Counted from the first letter of the stretch, positions 7,787 through 15,344 are shown. The stretch is 16,898 nt of DNA from Arenicellales bacterium (GCA_029287965.1 JARFQC010000087.1:1-16898); one strand, 5' to 3'. Notes: generated by a model not told the origin, from the sequence alone. A program made the numbers and translations.

Positions 7787-8827
7787 GTGAACGGCACGAC
7801 TTCCGGACAAAACGTGCTGGTCGTCGGTCCCTCGTGGATCGGCGACATGATGATGGCGCAGTCGATGTTCAAGCTACTGAAGGCGCGTGACCCATCTTGC
7901 CGGATTGATGTGCTTGCGCCCGAATGGTCATCGCCCCTGCTGGCCAGGATGCCCGAAGTCGAAAACACTATCGTTTCACCCTTCCAGCACGGCCAGCTGC
8001 TTTTATCTGAGCGCCTGCAGCTCGGCAAATCACTGCGCCACAATCAATACACACGCGCTATTGTCCTGCCCAATTCCCTGAAGTCGGCACTGGTCCCCTT
8101 TGCTGCACGCATTCCCCGCCGCAGCGGCTTCGTCGGCGAATTGCGCTATGGCCTGTTGAACGATGCCCGCAAGCTGGACAAGCAGGCACTGACCATGACC
8201 GTGCAGCGATTTGCCGCATTGGCCCTGGAACCCGCAGAAGCCCTGCCGGATGAACTGCCTGTACCACGCCTGGTAACGGAGCAGATAACAATAGACAGAA
8301 GCCTCGCTGAGACAGGCATTCCCACGCCGGGCTCCCCGGTTATTGCATTATGCCCGGGCGCCGAATACGGACCCGCCAAGCGTTGGCCCTCGCGGCATTA
8401 TGCCGCAGTCGCCGGCCATTACCTTGATCTGGGCTGGCAGGTCTGGCTGTTTGGTTCAGCCAAGGACAAACCTGTCTGCCAGCGCATCAATGCACAAAGT
8501 GATGACCGCTGCGAAGACCTGTCCGGTCGTACCACACTCGGCCAGGCCATAGACCTGATGTCACGGGCATCTGCCGCGGTATCCAATGACTCGGGACTTA
8601 TGCATCTTGCCGCCGCGCTGGATTTACCCCTGGTAGCCGTCTACGGCTCATCCGATCCCGGTTTTACGCCGCCGCTGTCCCGTCATGCGCAGGTCGTCAG
8701 CCTGGGTCTGGATTGCTCGCCCTGCTTCAAGCGTGAGTGCCCGCTTGGGCACAAGGACTGCCTGAACAAGCTTGAACCGACAAGCGTCCTGAACCGTTTA
8801 AGTGAACTGGCCGACAAGCATGACTGA
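7787..8827 (+). CDS. waaF: ADP-heptose:LPS heptosyltransferase II
   Basis: About 346 residues, similar to E. coli WaaF (348). It adds the second heptose of the lipopolysaccharide inner core from ADP-heptose on the cytoplasmic face of the inner membrane. This is a family-9 glycosyltransferase: VLVVGPSWIGDMMMAQS at the N-terminus; LPNSLKSALVPFAA; RYGLLNDARKLD; CPGAEYGPAKRWP near the middle; and SNDSGLMHLAAAL with SSDPGFTPPL in the C-terminal donor-binding half. All match E. coli WaaF blocks closely. The start is uncertain: I chose GTG 7787 because the ORF from ATG 7709 would overlap the zinc-finger gene by 65 bases and add residues with no homology; GTG 7814, which opens directly on Leu-Val-Val-Gly-Pro-Ser-Trp, is an alternative. 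The C-terminal Cys-rich patch (CSPCFKRECPLGHKDCL) occurs in many WaaF proteins. It overlaps the next gene by 8 bases. Confidence 0.94.
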   Translation: MNGTTSGQNVLVVGPSWIGDMMMAQSMFKLLKARDPSCRIDVLAPEWSSPLLARMPEVENTIVSPFQHGQLLLSERLQLGKSLRHNQYTRAIVLPNSLKSALVPFAARIPRRSGFVGELRYGLLNDARKLDKQALTMTVQRFAALALEPAEALPDELPVPRLVTEQITIDRSLAETGIPTPGSPVIALCPGAEYGPAKRWPSRHYAAVAGHYLDLGWQVWLFGSAKDKPVCQRINAQSDDRCEDLSGRTTLGQAIDLMSRASAAVSNDSGLMHLAAALDLPLVAVYGSSDPGFTPPLSRHAQVVSLGLDCSPCFKRECPLGHKDCLNKLEPTSVLNRLSELADKHD

Positions 8828-9524
8828 CTGGAACCGCTACAGCCTGGCGCAGCTACGCGAGCACTCGACAGCCCGCTATCGCCAGGCACAAGGCTCAAGG
8901 CCGGATGTCCTGCTGATCGAAATCGATGGCGAGCAGGCAGTACTCAAGGACTTCAGCAATAGCGACCGGGGCTTCAGCCATTTCATCGGACCACTGCTGG
9001 TTCATCGGGAAGTGCGATCTCTGAAAAAGCTGGATGGCATGCGCGGAATTCCGCGGTTGCTCAGGCGGGTCAACCGCTATGCATTTCTTATCGCTGCCAT
9101 CGATGCTACACCGGCCAGCCAGCTGCGTGATTGCGGCTGTCCGCAGTCCTTTTTCGATAACCTGAACAATTTGCTCGATCGCATGCATGATCGCGGCGTA
9201 GCACACTGTGACCTGCGTAGTGCCGGTAACACCCTGATAGACCGGAATCAGCAACCCTGGCTGGTAGATTTTGTCGCCAGTATTCACCAGGGCAGCCGCT
9301 GGAACCTGCCGGCCCGATGGATTTTCAGTCAATTCGTCCGGGCCGATCACAGTGCGGAATTGAAGTTGAAAAAGCGCCTTTCTCCGGAGCTGCTGACAAC
9401 GCACGAACTTGCCATGCTGGAGAAGCAGGGGAGCTACCTGGAGAGGCTCGCGCGCCGCGCGGGCAAGGGTACGCGTAACGTCACACGGCGCTTGTTCACG
9501 CGCGGAAATAAACCACTCAAGTAA
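8820..9524 (+). CDS. WaaP/RIO-like lipopolysaccharide or protein kinase
   Basis: A 234-residue kinase-fold protein read from ATG 8820, which overlaps the waaF stop (ATGACTGA). A GTG at 8802 would add 6 residues. Kinase marks are Lys43 (VLKDF) for ATP, His129-Cys-Asp131 with Asn137 in HCDLRSAGNTL as the catalytic loop, and Asp150-Phe in WLVDFVAS as the metal-binding DFG equivalent. The C-terminus is rich in Arg and Lys, common for proteins facing membrane phosphate. This matches the RIO/WaaP/InaA group of small kinases, and the place after waaF suggests it phosphorylates core heptose. A protein kinase function cannot be excluded. In Pseudomonas waaC and waaG separate waaF from waaP; they are absent here. 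It is the last gene of the plus-strand run. Confidence 0.75.
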   Translation: MTDWNRYSLAQLREHSTARYRQAQGSRPDVLLIEIDGEQAVLKDFSNSDRGFSHFIGPLLVHREVRSLKKLDGMRGIPRLLRRVNRYAFLIAAIDATPASQLRDCGCPQSFFDNLNNLLDRMHDRGVAHCDLRSAGNTLIDRNQQPWLVDFVASIHQGSRWNLPARWIFSQFVRADHSAELKLKKRLSPELLTTHELAMLEKQGSYLERLARRAGKGTRNVTRRLFTRGNKPLK

Positions 9525-9558
9525 ATACTTGCTATCTATAAGATAGCATTAAATACTT
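9522..9558. terminator. hairpin flanked by direct repeats between convergent genes
   Basis: TGCTATCT (9530-9537), loop ATA, AGATAGCA (9541-9548): a perfect 8-bp stem. The 9-mer TAAATACTT occurs at 9522-9530 and again at 9550-9558. It lies between the ends of the kinase gene (plus) and mnmE (minus), where a bidirectional terminator is expected, but the stem is AT-rich and there is no long T tract, so termination is only a candidate role. Confidence 0.4.
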
Positions 9559-9606
9559 AATTCTCTGTCAACAACAACAGTTTCCATTGGCTGCATCGCC
9601 GAGCCG

Positions 9607-10956
9607 TTACTTACCGATACAAAACGACCCGAATATTTCTCCCAACAAGTCTTCACTGGTAAATTCGCCTGTTATTTCGCCCAGCACAGTTTGTGCCTGA
9701 CGCAGTTCTTCCGCGAGGAGTTCCGGGCGGGGAGGATCCAAAAGGTTACGGCCCTGTTGAACGAATACCAGCGCACGGCGCAGTGCATCGAGATGCCGTT
9801 GCCTGGCTGTAAACACACCTTCGGGTACCGTCGCCAGCCCCGTCACCTGCTTCAGGTGTTCGGTTAACAGGCGAAGGCCATCACCCGTTCTGGTCGACAT
9901 CGAAACAATATCGACACCGTCTATGTTTTCGATCTGGCTATTACGCCCGGTCAGGTCGATTTTGTTACGTACCACTGTCACCGGAACTTCGGCATGCAGG
10001 TAATCGTCCAGATCGGCTAACAGATCACTGCTGAAGTCGGCATCATCCACGACCAGCAGCACCCTGTCCGCCCTGGACAGTTCCTGCCTGGCGCGCGCGA
10101 CGCCTTCAGATTCAATTGCGTCCGCCGTATCCCGCAGACCGGCCGTATCGGTGACATCGATGGGTATACCGTCGATATGAACGCGCTCGCGTATAACATC
10201 GCGGGTAGTACCGGGAACGTCACTGACAATCGCCGTGTCTGCTGCTGTGAGCCTGTTGAGCAGGCTTGATTTACCTGCATTTGGCTTGCCTGCCAGGACA
10301 AGGTGCAATCCATCCCGGAGCATCTGTCCCTGGCGGGCAGTTGCCAGCAACTCAGAAATGGCTCGTTCAAGTGACTGGCACTGAGTGGAAAATTCTTCGC
10401 TGGGCAGGGTATCTATTTCTTCGTCGGGAAAATCCAGGTAGGCCTCTACGTGGGTGCGTAAATGTATCAGGTCGTCACTGATCGAATGCACGCGACGTGA
10501 GAAATCACCCTGCAAGGAACGCATGGCGCCACGGACTGCTGTACGCGAATGGCTTTCGATAACGTCCGCTATCGCTTCTGCCTGGACGAGATCCAGCTTG
10601 TCGTTGAGAAACGCGCGCTCGGAAAATTCACCCGGACGCGCCTGGCGACACCCACAGGTCAGCACACGTTCAAGCAGCATGTCCATGATGACAAGACCAC
10701 CGTGACCCTGCAGTTCAAGAACGTCTTCGCCGGTGAACGATGCCGGTGCCGGAAAATACAGCACCAGCACCTCATCGATCAGGCGGCCGTTCGCATCATG
10801 GATTTTACGCAGGCTGGCCGTCCTGGGTACTGGCGTTGCAAGTTTCAGGTTCTCCAGCAGGGCGGAAATGTCCGCCCCCGACACGCGGATTATGCCTACA
10901 CCGCCACTGCCTCGCGGTGTGGCAATGGCTGCAATGCTATCGCCGTGTTCAGACAC
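9607..10956 (-). CDS. mnmE: tRNA uridine-5-carboxymethylaminomethyl GTPase
   Basis: A 449-residue protein read from GTG 10956 (E. coli MnmE is 454). With MnmG it makes the 5-carboxymethylaminomethyl group of wobble uridine 34 in several tRNAs. Visible parts are the N-terminal formyl-THF-binding domain (DSIAAIATPRGSGGVGIIRVS), a helical domain, and the inserted G domain: GKPNAGKS (223-230), TTRD (250-253), DTAG (270-273), NKID (331-334), ending in the Cys446-Ile-Gly-Lys motif typical of MnmE. The longer ATG at 10989 would overlap yidC by 41 bases and add 11 unconserved residues; GTG overlaps the yidC stop by 8 bases (GTGTCTGA), indicating coupled translation. Confidence 0.95.
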   Translation of the reverse strand: MSEHGDSIAAIATPRGSGGVGIIRVSGADISALLENLKLATPVPRTASLRKIHDANGRLIDEVLVLYFPAPASFTGEDVLELQGHGGLVIMDMLLERVLTCGCRQARPGEFSERAFLNDKLDLVQAEAIADVIESHSRTAVRGAMRSLQGDFSRRVHSISDDLIHLRTHVEAYLDFPDEEIDTLPSEEFSTQCQSLERAISELLATARQGQMLRDGLHLVLAGKPNAGKSSLLNRLTAADTAIVSDVPGTTRDVIRERVHIDGIPIDVTDTAGLRDTADAIESEGVARARQELSRADRVLLVVDDADFSSDLLADLDDYLHAEVPVTVVRNKIDLTGRNSQIENIDGVDIVSMSTRTGDGLRLLTEHLKQVTGLATVPEGVFTARQRHLDALRRALVFVQQGRNLLDPPRPELLAEELRQAQTVLGEITGEFTSEDLLGEIFGSFCIGK

Positions 10957-12622
10957 CCATCTTCTTGTTGATGTACCACTGCTGGGCAATAGTCAGCAGG
11001 TTGTTGACCGTCCAGTAGAGCACTAGGCCGGAAGGGAAGAACAGGAAGAAAAATGTAAACATGATCGGTAATGCCATCATGATTTTCTTCTGCATCGGAT
11101 CCATCGCAACAGCACTGATCATTTGCTGGACCAGCATCGATACACCCATCAGGATCGGCAACACATAAAATGGATCAGGTTGCGACAGATCGTCTATCCA
11201 CAGGATCCATGGTGACTGTCTCAATTCGACACTTTCCAGCAGTGCCCAGTACAGGGCAATAAATACCGGTATCTGAATCAGGATTGGCAGGCAGCCGCCC
11301 AGTGGATTGATTTTCTCTTTCTTGTACAGCTCCATCATCGCCTGGTTGAGCTTTGCCTTGTCGTCGCCAAAGCGTTCCTTGAGCGTCTGAATGCGCGGAG
11401 CCATTCGGCGCATGTTGGCCATGGACTTGTGGCTTGCAGCCGACAGCGGGTAGAAGGCCAGCTTGATCAGGATAGTCAGGATGATAATGGCCCAGCCCCA
11501 GTTACCGACCACCGCATGTATCTTGTCGAGCAGCCAGAACAGCGGTGCGGAGACCGGTGTCAGCCAGCCGTAGTCAACGGTAAGATCGAGGCCTTCTGCT
11601 TCCTTCTCCAGGAGCCTGACCTCTTTTGGGCCGACGTATATGCTTGCCTTGAGTTCACCTGAACTTCCCGCTGCGACGCGGGTAGGTGCCAGGCTTTTAT
11701 AACCGGCGGTATACATCTGGCCGGGCAGGGCACGGGTATAGAATTCATTTTTCTGGCCATCTTCAAGCAGCCAGGCACTGACGAAGTAATGCTGCAGCAT
11801 GGCGACCCAGCCATTGTCAGTCTGCTGGCTGAATTGCTCGTCACGCATATCGGAAAAGCTGATCTTGTTGTACTTGTTCACGCGATCAAAGAATGCCGCG
11901 CCGGTATAGCTGGGGATGACGCTCATGAATCCGAGTGCATCGTCACTGGCTACTTCTGCACGACGGTACTGGTTATACAGATAGCCATCCCAGGGCGTCG
12001 CTGAATTGTTGATGACACGGTAACGAATATCGACTACGTAGCTGTCGCGATGGAATGTGTAGGTTTTCTTGTAGGAAATTCCGTCCGGCCCATTCCAGAC
12101 AAAATCAACATCGATACTGTCCTGGCCATCCTGCAGCACATGCTTGTAGTCGGCAACGGAGAACAGGGTTTTATGCGTAGGCATAGCAGATCTGTGACCG
12201 ATCAAACCGCCCTGGGCTGTAAATATATCAGCGCCCTCGTCGGTCATAAGCTGGAAGGGCGTATCGGGCTGATCTATTTCTACCGGGTAATTCAATAACC
12301 AGGCCTTGTTGATACCAGCACCAAGCGTGTTCAGCTCCACAGTTAGTAAGTCAGTACTTACTGTTACTTTTTTACCCGTTTTTACTTGATTGTCCGGGTC
12401 GCTAATCTGCGGGCTGGTTGGCGTAGCCATCGACTCCGGTGCACCCGGTATGGAATTCTCCTGTATTGCGGAATCAGTTGGCTGGGGTTGCTTATCCTGC
12501 CCTGGCGTACTTGCTACCGTCGGGGCCGGAACCGGTGGACTGGAATATTCGACCCATTGCTGCCAGAGCATTAACAGCAAAAAGGCAAGCACGACAAAAA
12601 GGATGATTCTCTGGTTTTCCAT
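10949..12622 (-). CDS. yidC: membrane protein insertase YidC
   Basis: A 557-residue protein (E. coli 548). YidC inserts and folds inner-membrane proteins alone or with SecYEG. Residues about 6-22 form the first membrane helix, followed by a Pro/Thr-rich linker and the large periplasmic P1 domain. The conserved core then begins near 350: the FYPLSAASHKSMANMRRMAP helix with the groove arginine, a cytoplasmic hairpin (RFGDDKAKLNQAMMELYKKE), NPLGGCLPILIQIPVFIALYW, DDLSQPDPFYVLPILMG, and the last helices ending in FPSGLVLYWTVNNL. The start ATG abuts the yidD stop (TAG-ATG), and AAGGA about 10 bases upstream supports it. It belongs to the rpmH operon. Confidence 0.97.
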   Translation of the reverse strand: MENQRIILFVVLAFLLLMLWQQWVEYSSPPVPAPTVASTPGQDKQPQPTDSAIQENSIPGAPESMATPTSPQISDPDNQVKTGKKVTVSTDLLTVELNTLGAGINKAWLLNYPVEIDQPDTPFQLMTDEGADIFTAQGGLIGHRSAMPTHKTLFSVADYKHVLQDGQDSIDVDFVWNGPDGISYKKTYTFHRDSYVVDIRYRVINNSATPWDGYLYNQYRRAEVASDDALGFMSVIPSYTGAAFFDRVNKYNKISFSDMRDEQFSQQTDNGWVAMLQHYFVSAWLLEDGQKNEFYTRALPGQMYTAGYKSLAPTRVAAGSSGELKASIYVGPKEVRLLEKEAEGLDLTVDYGWLTPVSAPLFWLLDKIHAVVGNWGWAIIILTILIKLAFYPLSAASHKSMANMRRMAPRIQTLKERFGDDKAKLNQAMMELYKKEKINPLGGCLPILIQIPVFIALYWALLESVELRQSPWILWIDDLSQPDPFYVLPILMGVSMLVQQMISAVAMDPMQKKIMMALPIMFTFFFLFFPSGLVLYWTVNNLLTIAQQWYINKKMGV

Positions 12623-12850
12623 CTAGTGGTTTTCCTTGTGTCCAGGAACGAAATCGACGCCACCGGGATTCCAGGGATTACAGCGGAGAATGCGCTTGGC
12701 TGCCAGCCAGCCGCCCTTCACTACTCCCTTTTCCTGAACCGCAGTGGCTGCATATTCCGAGCAGGTCGGGTAGAAGCGACAGTGCTGGCCCAGGAACGGG
12801 CTGATCCAGCGCTTGTAACCGTGTAAGAGGCTGACAATAAGATTACGCAT
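12623..12850 (-). CDS. yidD: membrane protein insertion efficiency factor YidD
   Basis: A 75-residue protein with the classic HCRFYPTCSEYA block and NPWNPGGVDFVP end. YidD is a small membrane-associated protein that helps YidC-dependent insertion and is usually encoded between rnpA and yidC. The N-terminal helix (LIVSLLHGYKRWISPFLG) probably binds the membrane, and two or three conserved cysteines are present. It overlaps the end of rnpA by 8 bases (ATGCGTAA), so translation is likely coupled. No separate ribosome binding site is visible. Confidence 0.95.
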   Translation of the reverse strand: MRNLIVSLLHGYKRWISPFLGQHCRFYPTCSEYAATAVQEKGVVKGGWLAAKRILRCNPWNPGGVDFVPGHKENH

Positions 12851-13190
12851 AGCGGGTAAGTTTCTGCCAGTGACGCATTATAGACGCATTGATTTTCAAC
12901 TGATCTGCCGAGGCGGAAGCAGGGCGAGCGATGACAACAATGTCGAGTCCACCTAATTGCCCTTTATTCAACCGGAAAGATTCTCGAATTTGCCGTTTTA
13001 TCTTGTTACGTGTTACCGCCTTGAGGGAGACCTTCCTGGATACAGCCAGGCCCAGACGAGCTCTCTTAAGACTGTTCGGTATGTACAGGACTAAAAAAAA
13101 AGGACCCTGGTCCCTTTTTGCATTTTTGAAAACAGCAGCGAAATCGGATCCGCTTAGAAGCCTGTCTCCTTTATTAAAGTGTCCTGACAC
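12843..13190 (-). CDS. rnpA: ribonuclease P protein component
   Basis: A 115-residue basic protein. It is the protein subunit of RNase P that, with the M1 RNA, removes the 5' leader of precursor tRNAs. The start region KGDRLLSGSDFAAVF and the central LGLAVSRKVSLKAVTRNKIKRQIRESFR carry the RNR-type RNA-binding signature (here Arg-Asn-Lys), followed by LDIVVIARP. The start codon is GTG 13190 with no clear ribosome binding site, 25 bases after rpmH. A start a few codons away is possible, but the conserved part begins at Lys7. Confidence 0.95.
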   Translation of the reverse strand: MSGHFNKGDRLLSGSDFAAVFKNAKRDQGPFFLVLYIPNSLKRARLGLAVSRKVSLKAVTRNKIKRQIRESFRLNKGQLGGLDIVVIARPASASADQLKINASIMRHWQKLTRYA

Positions 13191-13215
13191 GCCAGGCCAG
13201 TGGACCCGGGGTTGG

Positions 13216-13350
13216 TCAGGCGCTCAGGCTTGCTCTGCCGCGAGCACGGCGTGCATTAATGATGGCTCGACCGCTACGGGTACGCATTCTGGCACGAAAA
13301 CCGTGACGACGTTTACGTTTTAATACGCTCGGTTGAAATGTTCTTTTCAT
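13216..13350 (-). CDS. rpmH: 50S ribosomal protein L34
   Basis: A 44-residue, very basic protein: MKRTFQPSVLKRKRRHGFRA, ending in SLSA. It is an almost invariant L34 sequence and the first gene of the operon running away from dnaA. The start is ATG 13350; the frame extends 20 codons upstream but L34 never has that extension. L34 is a structural component of the large ribosomal subunit. Confidence 0.98.
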   Translation of the reverse strand: MKRTFQPSVLKRKRRHGFRARMRTRSGRAIINARRARGRASLSA

Positions 13351-13427
13351 GGCTCTGGCTTCTTGTTTCGGGTTGCCGCTGCGACTAAGCCTGGATACAG
13401 GCCGGCACATGCGGAAAAAGGTGTGGA

Positions 13428-13456
13428 AATGTACTTCCCGATGCGCTTAATGTCAA
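13428..13456 (-). promoter_or_regulatory. rpmH operon promoter
   Basis: On the minus strand TTGACA (13456-13451) and TACATT (13433-13428) are separated by exactly 17 bases. The -35 box is perfect. Transcription would begin near 13421, giving a leader of about 70 bases before rpmH. Confidence 0.6.
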
Positions 13457-13577
13457 CCGGATTATTGCTTCACAAGCTCACCGCAGATGGACCGAATCAA
13501 CACTATTCAAGACGGTTAAACCGGGCCTTCAGACAAGGCAGCAAATGCGAAATCTGTGCCAGATTAACGCATCATAT

Positions 13578-13586
13578 TTATCCAGA
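13578..13586 (+). promoter_or_regulatory. near-consensus DnaA box
   Basis: TTATCCAGA matches the consensus TTATCCACA at 8 of 9 positions and lies 16 bases from a perfect box. Confidence 0.35.
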
Positions 13587-13602
13587 AAAATTATAATCTT
13601 CC

Positions 13603-13611
13603 TGTGGATAA
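13603..13611 (-). promoter_or_regulatory. DnaA box, perfect consensus
   Basis: TGTGGATAA, the complement of TTATCCACA, lies between rpmH and dnaA. It is suited to autoregulation of dnaA or rpmH and may be part of the origin. On the minus strand it is followed at once by TATAAT (13595-13590). Confidence 0.75.
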
Positions 13612-13691
13612 CTTTACCGGCTTTGGGTACACTCGTTCACCTTTCTGTGTTCCAAAGCATGCTTTCTTCATCTTTAGGATTACAGCTATAT

Positions 13692-13697
13692 TATAAT
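13692..13697 (+). promoter_or_regulatory. candidate dnaA -10 element
   Basis: A perfect TATAAT stands 40 bases before the TTG start. No good -35 box is seen at 16-18 bases upstream, so confidence is low. The surrounding DNA is AT-rich, so chance matches are likely. Confidence 0.3.
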
Positions 13698-13737
13698 ATA
13701 AGTAACTGATAATTAATAAATAATAGAGACGACCACC

Positions 13738-15114
13738 TTGGCTAGAAAGAGTTTCTGGAACAGCTGTCTGGAGCAGCTGGAAAGCGAACTGTCTGTTGAC
13801 CAGTTCAATACCTGGATTCGGCCTTTACAAGCTGAAAAAGACCGAAATCGACTGACTATACTCGCGCCCAACCGCTTCGTTAAGGAATGGGTGGAAGACA
13901 ATCATCTCGAGCGCATTTCCGAGGTCGTCAGCCAGGTAGGTGAGGGTGAATTCAGCATCATCCTTAAGATCGGCACGCGCAGTGCTACACCAAATGCCCA
14001 GGACGACAATGACTCCGGGCCCGCTGCAGCACAGGACAAGAAAAGACCGGCACAGGACAATCAGCCTACCCGCTTCAAAACCAAGCTGGACTACAGTGCC
14101 GGCCTCAATCCCAAGTTCAATTTCGACTCGCACGTGGCCGGTAAATCCAACCAGCTGGCACGGGCTGCTGCATACCAGGTAGGCGAGAATCCGGGTCGCG
14201 GCTACAATCCGCTGTTTATCTATGGCGGTTCAGGCGTAGGCAAGACCCACTTGATGCAGTCTGCGGGCAATATGATATTGAAACAAAAGCCGTCCGCCAA
14301 CGTTGCCTATGTGCGCTCGGAAATGTTCGTTCAAAGTTTCGTAAAGGCGCTGAGACACCACAGCATCGATGAATTCAAACGCCACTATCGTTCTGTAGAT
14401 GCACTGCTCATCGATGACATACATTTCTTTGCCGGCAAGAACCAGTCGCAGGAAGAGTTCTTTCATACATTCAACGCCCTGCATGACCTTAATCACCAGA
14501 TCATAATGACCAGTGACAGGTTGCCGCAGGAAATAGACGGCCTGGAGGAACGCCTCGTGTCGCGCTTCGGCTGCGGCCTGACAGTACCTATCGAAGCGCC
14601 GGAACTCGAAACCCGCGTGGCAATCCTGATCACCAAGGCAAGCGAAATGGGTGTTGAGTTGCCGCAGGAAGTCGCGTTCTACATTTCACGGCAGATACGG
14701 TCCAATGTCAGGGAACTGGAAGGCGGGCTGAACCGGATCATTGCCAGTATGAGATTCACTGGTAGGGGAATAGACCTGGAACTGGCCAAAGAAGCACTGA
14801 AAGATATTGTTGGTTTCCAGGAGAGGATGATCAGTCTCAACAATATACAGAAAACGGTATCCGACTATTACAAGATTCGTGTTTCTGACATGCATTCAAA
14901 ACGCCGCAATCGGCACATCACGCGCCCGAGGCAGATTGCCATGGCACTATCAAAGGAACTGACCAATCACAGTCTCCCGGAAATTGGAGACTCGTTCGGC
15001 GGCCGTGATCACACGACTGTCATACATGCATGCAAGAAAATAAACGACCTGGTAAAAGAAAACTCGCAAATGAAAGGGGACTATGAAAACCTGTTGAAAA
15101 TCCTTAGTAGTTAA
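13738..15114 (+). CDS. dnaA: chromosomal replication initiator DnaA
   Basis: A 458-residue protein. DnaA binds DnaA boxes at oriC, opens the duplex and loads the helicase. Domain I is at 1-80 (FWNSCLEQLESELSVDQFNTWI), followed by a variable linker (about 80-115) and the AAA+ domain: Walker A GGSGVGKT (163-170), Walker B ALLIDDIHF (222-230), sensor 1 IIMTSD, Arg-rich box LEERLVSRFGCGL, and sensor 2 VRELEGGLNR. Domain IV carries RHITRPRQIAMALSKELT and the signature GGRDHTTVIHAC. The start is TTG 13738: an in-frame stop (TAA, 13717-13719) precedes it with no ATG or GTG between, and no earlier internal start preserves domain I. A GAG 9 bases upstream is the only ribosome-binding candidate. dnaN follows after the origin region. 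Confidence 0.97.
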   Translation: MARKSFWNSCLEQLESELSVDQFNTWIRPLQAEKDRNRLTILAPNRFVKEWVEDNHLERISEVVSQVGEGEFSIILKIGTRSATPNAQDDNDSGPAAAQDKKRPAQDNQPTRFKTKLDYSAGLNPKFNFDSHVAGKSNQLARAAAYQVGENPGRGYNPLFIYGGSGVGKTHLMQSAGNMILKQKPSANVAYVRSEMFVQSFVKALRHHSIDEFKRHYRSVDALLIDDIHFFAGKNQSQEEFFHTFNALHDLNHQIIMTSDRLPQEIDGLEERLVSRFGCGLTVPIEAPELETRVAILITKASEMGVELPQEVAFYISRQIRSNVRELEGGLNRIIASMRFTGRGIDLELAKEALKDIVGFQERMISLNNIQKTVSDYYKIRVSDMHSKRRNRHITRPRQIAMALSKELTNHSLPEIGDSFGGRDHTTVIHACKKINDLVKENSQMKGDYENLLKILSS

Positions 15115-15125
15115 GTGTGACAGAC

Positions 15126-15134
15126 TGTGGATAA
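15126..15134 (-). promoter_or_regulatory. DnaA box, perfect consensus
   Basis: TGTGGATAA, just 11 bases after the dnaA stop codon, paired with the opposite-facing box at 15162. Confidence 0.8.
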
Positions 15135-15161
15135 ACTCAGGAAGTTTCGATTCGAGCAACT

Positions 15162-15170
15162 TTATCCACA
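15162..15170 (+). promoter_or_regulatory. DnaA box, perfect consensus
   Basis: TTATCCACA, the right arm of the inverted pair and the last perfect box before the AT-rich stretch. Confidence 0.8.
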
Positions 15171-15259
15171 CTCATAAACAAGATATCAAGGCATTAAATT
15201 TAGCTTATTAACAGGATTAAAAATTTAGTAACTAACTGAATTTAATCACTAAAATTAAG

Positions 15260-15268
15260 TTATCAACA
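15260..15268 (+). promoter_or_regulatory. near-consensus DnaA box overlapping a candidate dnaN promoter
   Basis: TTATCAACA (8 of 9 to consensus) lies inside the AT-rich stretch. A perfect TATAAT at 15286-15291 stands 17 bases after TCAACA (15263-15268), so the box could cover the -35 of a dnaN promoter and let DnaA control dnaN. This is inferred from the pattern only. Confidence 0.4.
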
Positions 15269-15344
15269 GAAAAATTTCACATTATTATAATAACTATCTT
15301 TATATATAAATAAACTTATATTAGATATACAAAGGAAAAGAAGA

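Larger units (their letters stand above)
13351..13737. other. rpmH-dnaA divergent intergenic region
   Basis: 387 bases without a gene. It holds the rpmH promoter candidate (13428-13456), a perfect DnaA box (13603-13611) and a near-match (13578-13586), and an AT-rich dnaA leader with TATAAT at 13692-13697. This fits a regulatory region and a possible left part of a split origin. The small ORFs inside it show no family resemblance. Confidence 0.75.
15115..15344. other. dnaA-dnaN spacer, putative oriC
   Basis: 230 bases containing two perfect DnaA boxes facing each other (15126-15134 and 15162-15170; each extends to 10 bp as an inverted repeat with a 25-base spacer), one near-consensus box (15260-15268), and a region of about 18% GC (27 G/C of 150 bases at 15181-15330) suited to be the unwinding element. 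Box clusters beside AT-rich DNA next to dnaA define origins in many bacteria. The number of boxes is modest, so the origin may also use the box upstream of dnaA. Confidence 0.75.

Noticed and set aside
10957..10989. ATG 10989 as the mnmE start
   Set aside because: It would add residues outside the conserved family N-terminus and overlap yidC by 41 bases; GTG 10956 gives the usual length.
13333..13596. 87-residue plus-strand ORF across rpmH and the intergenic region
   Set aside because: It overlaps rpmH antisense, covers promoter elements and shows no family resemblance.
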